Origin: Malurus cyaneus samueli
Taxonomy: Eukaryota; Chordata; Aves; Passeriformes; Maluridae
Reading direction: 5' to 3'
Assembly (NCBI GenBank): GCA_009741485.1
Contig: CM019236.1
Location: 50,297,506 to 50,361,505 of the forward strand
DNA length: 64,000 nt
Shown: positions 1 to 64,000 of the stretch, one piece after another
How positions within the stretch are numbered: the stretch's first letter is position 1
Layout of the letters: the number at the start of each line of letters is the position of its first letter
The notes under the pieces: generated by a model
Told to the model about the DNA's origin: nothing
Databases searched by the model: none
What the model saw: only the letters and a program-made list of their open reading frames with translations
Translations under genes and position numbers: made by a program

Positions 1-502
1 TCTTTTCTGTGTTTCACTTTTGAGCTTGCAAGCTCATTTTTTAGAGACTAATACACTTAAAATAATTCCATTTTCATCCTTGCCAGTCCCTCCCTATCCT
101 ACCCCATGGTGCTGCAGCATTGAACAGCACACAACCACTATGTGTTTGTATCTTCTTCTGAAAAGGGTATAGCTAATTAGATTTCATTTTGATTGGCGTC
201 ATTGCCATTTGTTTTGTTGATCAAAATGAGTAACTGAATTGCATTAAATCATCTGTGAAGCTGATTGAAAGAGAATTCACTGGTTAATAATTCACAAATG
301 CACTACCGGTGCCTTACCACAATTTCTATTATTTTTTTCTTTTTTTTCTTTTGTACCATGAAGTCCTTCAGCATAGAGTAAGCTCCAGAAATAATTAAAT
401 TCCTTGTGATGTGTATTGGGATTTCAACACTATTTTCGGAGAGCAGGAGCCGTGTTTTCTGTTGGGCATTGCTTGATGTTTCTGAATTCTTTTGCCTTAT
501 AG
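1..502 (+). other. partial SVEP1 intron upstream of exon w1
   Basis: AT-rich non-coding sequence ending in the acceptor AG at 501-502. A T-rich tract with scattered bases lies at about 330-352. No other feature is seen. It is the 3' part of the intron that precedes the first exon in the window. Confidence 0.8.
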
Positions 503-56541
<56,039 letters not shown>

Positions 56542-58506
56542 CATCAGAGCAGCAATTCTACATTCAGATATCTTTCTTCAGCCTAGACACCAGGGCTTGG
56601 AATCCAATGCATTGTAAATCAAATCCATTGTTTCTCTTCCCCCACCCCTCTCCAGCTCCCTTGTTTTGTATTTTATTTTGTGATACATTTTTACAATACC
56701 TTTCAATTTTTAAAGAAATCCTCTGTATTTTTTCATTTACAAAAGTATTATCACATATATGCTGCTACACAGATGTCATACGTACACGTACAAATGTAAA
56801 GATTCCTACAGTCCACCGAGGAAGTGGTTGTTTAAAATGAAGTCACTCCCATTTCTTACATTAAGTGAGCTAATTAAACTGTACTATACTGCCAACCATG
56901 ATTAAACAGAATATGGCAATTCTGCTTACCAGCTGCCAAAGCATAGAACTGTCCAGCAACTCAACATTGAAGAGTGTTACACAAGGCTGACTCAGCCACT
57001 AAACCCTGCATTTGGCTTGTCTCTGAACTTCAGTTGATAAGAATTGTAACTGCATGTGATAAAAGTCTGTGTTGTAATCACAGGTTCTGGTGAGCATAAA
57101 AAGAAGATTCTGTAGTGTAGTTTATGTGACATTAACTTCATTGGAGAATGACTTAATGGGAGGTATTGGCATGAATTTTACCTGAGATTTCTTGGTAAAA
57201 AAGTCAAAAAATGTAAAAGAGATGAGGGGACATCATCACATTCAGAGAAGAATGGGCTAAGTTCAGGTGTAGCTGTAAGCTGGACAATCCAGGATCCAGC
57301 AGTAGGAAGCAGGTGGATCTTTGAAACTTGCACTTTCCATTTGCTATGGGATTCACCACCTGCCTGTAACCACCATCCCTTTCCTATGTAAATGAAGTAC
57401 ATTCTGCTATGTGAATGTTTTTGATATCTGGGGTTTGGGTCTTGATATTTGACTGCCCATGAGATGGAGAGAGAAGGCACCAGTTATATTTACAGGTGAA
57501 AGTTTACTATCTGCTTGCCAAGCAATTGCATTTTTGTTATGCACAGCCCTGAGAGAACTGGAAAAGGCCTCTCTGGAGAACACGCACAGGCAGAAATACT
57601 TAGCCAGCAGAGAAATACTGGGATCACACATGCTAGACTGGGGATCCCATTACACCTGGGAAGAACACACACCTGAGTGCTGTCATTAAGTCATGCTCTG
57701 ATGGATGAAATGCTAAGATTTATGTTAAGTAGGCGGTGGAATTACAAGGCAGAATCACATGCATTTTTTTGAAGTTACATGTTTGGCAATTGTTATCAGT
57801 TAACAAAAAGTCTGATCTGTGAAAAAGGACTTAGAACCTGAGAGTAATTGATTAGAAACTCCATTTTTCCCAGTAATAGTAGAAAAGTGTAACTTACAGT
57901 TATCATTGGGAAAGAAAAAGGAGAAGTAAATTTTACTGTCTGTAGCTTCCTACTCCTGCTTAGTTACCCTCTGGATAAAAGGTGTTCACAGTGCCCCTAC
58001 CCCACCCCCCCTTTATGGATGTACCTTCCTTTTATGCATGAACCCTGATACAGGAAAGTGATAAGACACCAAAATGAGCTCACAGTTACAGTAAAAGGGC
58101 TCTAGTAAATACTGACACGTAACTGATGGCTGTTAGCCCGAGACCAGAAACGGGGAAGAAAGAAACAAGCAAAGTTGTGAGCCATTAGGAGCTTTCAGCC
58201 AATTAAAAGAAAAACAGATAGTAAAGAATAGGAGTCATTAGGGGATCAGATTAATGTGAATGTAGATTTCTTCCCAGTGGGAGCTGGAACCAGCTGAAGC
58301 GTTGTGGTTTTAGCTCCCACAACCTTCTTTTTGTAATGGACTCTGCTAGCACGTAGCAAAAATCTTCTGTCTCCCAACTCCACAGCCATCAATGTTTACA
58401 GCTTTGACTGAAGTTAGTGTTCAGTAAGTAATGTCCACATTTCAACACACAGTTGCCACCATTTGTAGATACTTTGTTCCTTGACTTCCTTGCTGCCTTA
58501 ATAGCA

Positions 58507-58512
58507 AATAAA
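58507..58512 (+). promoter_or_regulatory. AATAAA polyadenylation signal, upstream candidate
   Basis: Canonical AATAAA about 1.97 kb after the stop codon, in GCAAATAAAGGG. It could give a shorter 3' UTR than the signal at 58991. Use cannot be judged from sequence alone. Confidence 0.45.
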
Positions 58513-58990
58513 GGGAAGCTACAGTGAGCAGCACAGGACGTCTCAAGGAAAGAGTGCATAGGTGGGAAAAGCAGATTTTTATTTATATGTCATTCTCATG
58601 TTTTTGTCCCTTTTCCAGTGTGCTTCTCTGGTGTGTCTCCTGACTCTGTCCTAGTCATCTTCAAAGCAGAGCAGCAGTGGTGAGGAGAGTGCTTAGAACT
58701 GGCAGGACATTGCTGGAGAGTTTAAGGCTGTGGAATAGCTTTTAGCACCCCAGCTTCACACTAGTGACTAGTACATGGAATCCCGGGATCAATTCTGTCA
58801 ACATATTTTGTAAGGAGATGTGGTGTTAGGACAGAATAGCTGGAACTAGAGGCTGTTATATTAGTGCTATTGATGATGTTTTGATACTTGCTGGAATACT
58901 TTCCCCTCCCTACCCAGTACTGTATTGTCATTTATGTCACTGCTTGTTGTGTGTTTCAAACGACTTCCATGTGATGCACTTTACACTGTA

Positions 58991-58996
58991 AATAAA
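58991..58996 (+). promoter_or_regulatory. AATAAA polyadenylation signal, preferred candidate
   Basis: Canonical AATAAA in CTGTAAATAAAGTTGCACC, about 2.45 kb after the stop. A T-rich stretch with TTCTTTTTGTAATG follows some 40 bases downstream, as expected for a downstream element. I take this as the main transcript end. Confidence 0.6.
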
Positions 58997-59015
58997 GTTG
59001 CACCCTATTTAGTAC

Positions 59016-62000
59016 CTATATAGAGGCAACATTGCATTCTTTTTGTAATGCCTCGAAAACAATTACATTAACTTACCCTTTAGGATCTGCTGTCAAAAAC
59101 CATGGAAATGGACCTGCACTCAAGCAAAAAGTCAAAATAATGCCAGTAATCTTAAAAAGGTTGTGTTGGATTAGTCCAGGTTTGATCTGCAGGTAAAAAT
59201 GCAGTTAGCATCTAATTTTTCAAATCCTTTCTGCTGCTAGGGTATATTTTAAAACCTGTAAGGGCCAAATCTCTGGCATTAAGAGACAGATTAAAACCTG
59301 CTTCACTCACTACACATGGAGATACAGCTTGTTTTATTATGCACCAGTATAAATTCCAGTATTCCTGGAGAGATGAGGTAAAGAATGACTACAGAAGAAA
59401 GAAAACTCTGTAACTTGAACACTACTCCTCCAATGAAGGAGCACATACAACAGTCCAAAGATGTAGGATGTGAAGTTTTTAGAGGTAATATTGTCAGCTT
59501 CTCAATATTTTGATATACTGGCATGAATGGAGACTTGGAAGTGCAGAAAGTAGTCAGTGTTTGAAAGCCTTTCCCTAAGCCATCAACTCAAAAGGTGGTG
59601 TGAGGTTATTGATAGTGTTGTTAATGAGACCCTGAAATTTGATGTGTATCTTATTAAAACGATAGAAATTTGCATCGTAAATTTGCAGTGCTGGTAAATA
59701 ATCCTGAATGGGAACAGCTGGGCTGCCTGTTCACGTGGACTCAGATCTTGTGCATGCTCTAGAAACACAGAGCACTGCCTTGTTTAAAAGGACGTGTGGT
59801 GAGAACAGGAGCTTTCCCTGCCCTTGTTCTCTTTGTTGCAAACATGGAATAAGCTAAAACTCTGAAGGGAGTCTACTGACACCTATGTCTCTCTGCTTGG
59901 AAGTACACTGGGAAATGAGTGTTGACTGATCTCACAGAGGGTAGTGGACAGAGTTAATGTGTGCCAGCAGTTGTTACCGTGAGAGTTACTTTTTTACCTG
60001 AACAATGTGACCAGAGATCTTTTTTGCATCTCAGCGCAGGAGCAGTTTGTGCATCTCTGAATTGCCTTAGAGCAGTTAGGGTCCTCACAGCAGAAAGGAT
60101 CCCAGCTGCTTTTGCCACACTTTAGATCCTTTTCTGGGAGAACATACCCTGACCACACATTTCCAGCAGCAAGAGATGGGAATTGCAGTACCCAGAGGCA
60201 GCCCAGATGGAATATGCAGTATTGTTATTGATCTGTTTCTCTAAGGTTATTTCCATTCATACTCATGATGCAGAGCAGTTATTCACGTATCCATCCCATT
60301 TACGGTGAGCTGCTCTCCTGGGAGCAGGGCTGTACTTCTATTGTCCTTGCTTTCTAGGCTGACGTGTTGTTAGTGCCTCCCAATACTGAGGGGGCTTGCC
60401 AGCTCTTCCTGCTGTGCTTGGAGCACTACAAAAGCTGATACTTCACAAGCAGATTGACATGGTTCAACGCAGGCTTGTCCATCCTGCCAGATGTCCGTCC
60501 TGTAGCTGGACCAGTGTGACCCCTTTGTGCTGTACAAAGCGTTTGTGGCCTAGTGAATAGGACACTTGAGTTTCTCCCAGCCAGTGGTAGATTGAGCCAC
60601 CACAAAGTCACTTCAAATCTTCCCATTTTACAGGTCACATGAGCGCTTCCTTCTCCCCCAAGATGCTGCAGATTAAAAAAAGACAGATGAGATGTAAGCG
60701 TGATTATCATCTTTACTAATGGTAGCCCTTCTGCAAATGTCATCTGCACACCTCATTGCTAGCTCAGTGGACCAGCACTAACCTTAATCTTTTCAGTCTA
60801 GTGTCTTTGCTGAATGAAAATCTTCCTCCTTCAAATTTTCATTTGCAACCAACATCTGCTGAGCAGATTGTCCTGAAAATTCAATTTCTCTCTTTAGCTC
60901 CAGAAACTTTGAGGCTATGACAATGTCATGAAACCCTGACCAGCACCATTTCTGTTTGGACCCAGAGCCTGCATGCAGGCAAAGACCCGAAAAGAGGCTG
61001 CTGGGCAGAGATAGGTTGTCACTGTGATGCTACTGGCCTGCACCACGTAGCAAGCCAGGAGCATGGTGCAGACTTACCCTGCACCTCCACTCAGCACTCT
61101 CCTCTCCTCGATGAGAATTTTGCCATGCTCTATCCCAGCAGCCTCAGGAAATCAGTCTGTCGTTACGCAACCAGGTGGCAAAGAACAACCGCAGCAGTCA
61201 CCGCTCCCAGCTCATCTGTACCCTGCAAACAAACCCAGGGCTTTCCTGGCTACCTCTTACTCATGCCTTCCCTTCCTTCCCCCTCCTAGCTGCTTCCTCA
61301 GTGCAGTCCATTTATTTCCCTTTATTTTCAATGGCTTGGCTGTAGTGTTTCCTTCTCACTTGGGAGTGGCAGCACACAGAGGCAGCCCTTCGGAGCTGAG
61401 CACTCCCCCAGCTGCTGCTGACTCACCTTGTCTTCCATCCCTTCCTCTTGCACTCCGAGGCCATGCTTTTCATTTTACAGATACAGGTTATGCTTGCAGC
61501 TGCTGGGGGCATGTCTGCATAGGGACAGTTGTACAGCTCTGCCCAGGGAGAGCCTGGACACAACTCCAGATCCATCTCACCTAGCGTGGGGCATTTGGGG
61601 AATTCCTGAAGGTGAGGGGACGTTTTTCCATGCAAGGAAAAAAAAAAGGTGGCAAAATGGGAGGCTGTGTGGTATGACAAGAACGGAAACCTCAAGAAAG
61701 CTGCAGTTTAGAAAGTATTTAAGTATATGGTCATGTCATACAACCATTAAGGGTATTTAATTGCACCTATGCAGTGCATAAAACATGTTTAAGCATTCCT
61801 CTGGGCTGCAGCCTTAGTCATTACACCATTATAATAAATATGAAAAACTGTGTCTGCCCTGCAGACACTGGTGAGATGGCTGCTAAGTGCCTGGCGCTGA
61901 AAATTTGCCATCAGCTGAATGCAGTAAGTTGATAAAAGAGGTGGCTGCCCAGTCAGGTGTTGCTAGGCCAGATGTCTGGTTTGATTTTATTAAATAGCTT

Positions 62001-63229
62001 GGTTAACAATGTAGGGTAAGAGATAAACAGCTCATTAATTAATCTTGTTTATTGCAGGGAAGTGCTGTAAGCACCTATAAGAATAAATTATGTGAAAGAA
62101 GGCTAATCATATTAAAGGGAAATGATTGTGAAATGAAAGTTAGAAAGTTAGTCAGTGCTTCCTGAGGGGGAAATAAAAACAAAATGAAAGTGCCCCTGGG
62201 GAGGGAGGGAAGTGTGAAGGCAGGCTGGTGACCTTGCTCTTCCCACCCACACTTGCTTTGGGTTTCACGCTTGGGAACAAGCAGCACCAGCAGACTCCTA
62301 GGCAGATGAGAGGAGAGCAAAACAAAGACCAGCCCACAGCACTGTGGAGATAGAGCAGCAGACTTTGTGTGAATTTCATTTCATCTTAGTGCCACCAGGG
62401 TATGATTTCTCTCCGGCCCACACCAGTAAGGTAATGTTGCTGCCATTCCTGTGTGTGCTGGCATATGAAGTTGGCAGCTGGTGAACACAAGGGAAAAGGA
62501 GGAATGTCAAAGTCTGGAGTTGCAAGGCTCTGAAATGGCAGATAAATAAGGGAAGATAAACACAGCCAGGTAGTGGCGGCAAGCAGACTCTGTTCATGCC
62601 ACTAAGGATCACACGGCACAGCACCTGCTCAGAGTGTGATTTTGCTACCTAAATGTTCCAGAAGCATTCTCAGGTTCTTCTGATTTCGTCCCTGGTAAGA
62701 TTATGTAAACCAGATTCAAGTGGCTGCCGTTTATAAACACTACACTTGAGGACACTTCAGTCACTGATTGTGGCTATGGGGTTATATAAAACAAGGGATT
62801 GAAGTAAGTAAAGCAGATATCCTACTGCACCAAAAAGAAAATTAGTTTTTTGGGCTCCCTCTGAGGAAACACTGGACATGATGAGTTGAGTTAGTGTAAA
62901 ACGAGGCATGATCCAGCATAAAAAGCACACTGTACAGACAGAAAGCTCAATGCAGCAGGTATTTTATATTTTTGCTTTCAAGAAGCTACTGGGTTTTTTA
63001 AAAAACTTTCAGGTTATTCATTAAAAGATGCAAAAGTGGTACAGAATGCAGTCTGGCTGGGGATGAATAACTCATTACATGGATGTTGGCACTCTGAAAA
63101 CCATCAAGCACTTAAGGACCAAGGATTAGAAGAAGGAACCCTGTCCATCCACTTACATTCCCGGAAGATCTGTAATTGAGCCTTAGGGCAATAGAGGTGA
63201 AAGCTGCACAGCAGAAGCGAACCACAAAA
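59016..63229. other. intergenic sequence downstream of SVEP1
   Basis: About 4.2 kb with no gene I can support. A somewhat GC-richer stretch at about 60940-61660 holds an open frame of 173 codons on + (from 61063) that is Pro/Ser/Ala-rich without domain features and probably spurious. The stretch 61730-62130 is AT-rich with TAATTAAT-type words. Confidence 0.65.
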
Positions 63230-64000
63230 ATCATAGAATTGTTAACGCTGGAAAATAGCTCTAAGAACATTGAATCCAACTGTTAACTTCACACTACTGA
63301 GACCACCATGAAACCATGGTCCTCATTTACGTGTCTTAAATACCTCCAGGGATGGTGATTTCTGGGCAGCTGTTTTCAATGCTTGGCAACCCTTTCAGTG
63401 AAAAAAATTTTACTAATATCCAGTCTAAACCTCCCTGGTGCAACTTGAGGCTGTTTCCACGTGTCCTGTCACTTGTTATCTCAGAGCAGAGAACGACCCT
63501 TGCCTGGCTACAACCTCCTTTCAGGCAGTTTCCTTTTCTCTAGGCTAAACATCCCAGCTCCCTCAATTGCTTCTCCTGAGACTTGTGTTCCAGAACCTTC
63601 TCCAGCTCCACTGCCCTTCTCTGTAGAGCAGAGCACCTCAGTGTCTTCCTTGTAGTGAGGTGCATGAATCTGGGCACAGCACTCAAGGTAGGGCCTCACC
63701 AGCGTCCAGAAGAAGGGGGACAGTCACTGCCCCATGGTCCTGGTCTGAAACTATTGCTAATACAGGCTAGGATTCCACTGTCCTTGGCCACCCCAGCTCA
63801 CTGCTGGCTCGTGTTCAGACAGATGTTGACCAGCACCCCGTGGCCCTTTTCTGCTAAGCGGCTTTCCAGCCACTCCTCCCATCATCTTGTGAGGTTGTTG
63901 TGACCCAAGTGCAGGACCTGGCACTTGGCCTTGTTGAACCTCACACAACTGGCCTCAGCCCATCAATCCATCCTGTCCAGATCCCGCTGCAGAGCCTTCC
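63230..64000 (-). mobile_element. CR1 LINE 3' part, antisense, runs off the window
   Basis: Reads as the complement of a CR1 3' region in consensus order: ATCATAGAATTGTTAACG (3' end), AATACCTCCAGGGATGGTGA, GGCAACCCTTTCAGTG, CTAATATCCAGTCTAAACCT, TGGTGCAACTTGAGG, GGCCTCACCAGCGTCCAGAA, GACCAGCACCCCGTGGCCCT, TTGGCCTTGTTGAACCTCAC and CATCCTGTCCAGATCCCGCT. It is the best-preserved CR1 in the window, with no large internal deletion, but with enough changes that the reverse-transcriptase frame is broken. Confidence 0.93.

Larger units (their letters stand above)
56542..59015 (+). other. SVEP1: SVEP1 3' untranslated region (probable)
   Basis: Non-coding sequence from the stop codon to about 20 bases past the AATAAA at 58991. 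The end is inferred from that signal. No transcript evidence is available here. A C-rich run lies at about 57998-58012. The open frames in this part are short and lack any recognisable domain. Confidence 0.65.

Noticed and set aside
61063..61584. 173-codon open frame downstream of SVEP1
   Set aside because: Low-complexity Pro/Ser/Ala content, no recognisable domain, no supporting splice sites; a moderately GC-rich stretch yields such frames by chance.

Overview
The window is vertebrate genomic DNA, most likely from a bird. It carries the 3' two thirds of one very large gene, SVEP1 (sushi, von Willebrand factor A, EGF and pentraxin domain-containing 1, also called polydom), on the + strand. 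A bird or other sauropsid is inferred from three degraded CR1 retrotransposon copies with avian-type 3' ends, from the absence of Alu, L1 or B elements that I could recognise, and from compact introns. No bacterial, viral or CRISPR features are seen.

Layout. Thirty-three coding exons (named w1-w33 here) run from 503 to the stop codon at 56539-56541. Every junction I placed is GT/AG and all reading phases join without an internal stop. The exons give about 2633 residues; the first codon is split with an exon upstream of the window. Domain order is: ephrin-receptor-like cysteine-rich (GCC2/GCC3) repeats (w1-w2), a linker (w3), six EGF domains (w4-w8), a pentraxin domain (w9-w12), two sushi domains (w13-w14), one calcium-binding EGF (w15), thirty sushi domains (w16-w29), three EGF domains (w30-w32) and a short basic C-terminus (w33). 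The N-terminal VWA, HYR and first sushi domains of the family lie upstream. A 3' UTR of about 2.5 kb follows, with AATAAA signals at 58507 and 58991. From about 59.0 kb to the end the sequence is intergenic and closes inside a CR1 copy.

SVEP1 is a secreted extracellular-matrix protein of mesenchymal cells. In the established literature it binds integrin alpha9beta1 and acts in lymphatic development. Points that stand out: (1) two sushi exons (39697-41030) appear to be extra relative to the human protein as I recall it; (2) the sushi domain that carries the integrin alpha9beta1 motif in mammals keeps its long loop here but lacks the motif; (3) intron 11 holds about 3.5 kb of almost pure T/G sequence beside a 25-N gap, flanked by an exact 104-bp direct repeat, and is best read as an assembly fault; (4) intron 30 holds an exact 42-bp inverted repeat. 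I did not find a convincing new biological system; the two SVEP1 protein differences are the most interesting biology.
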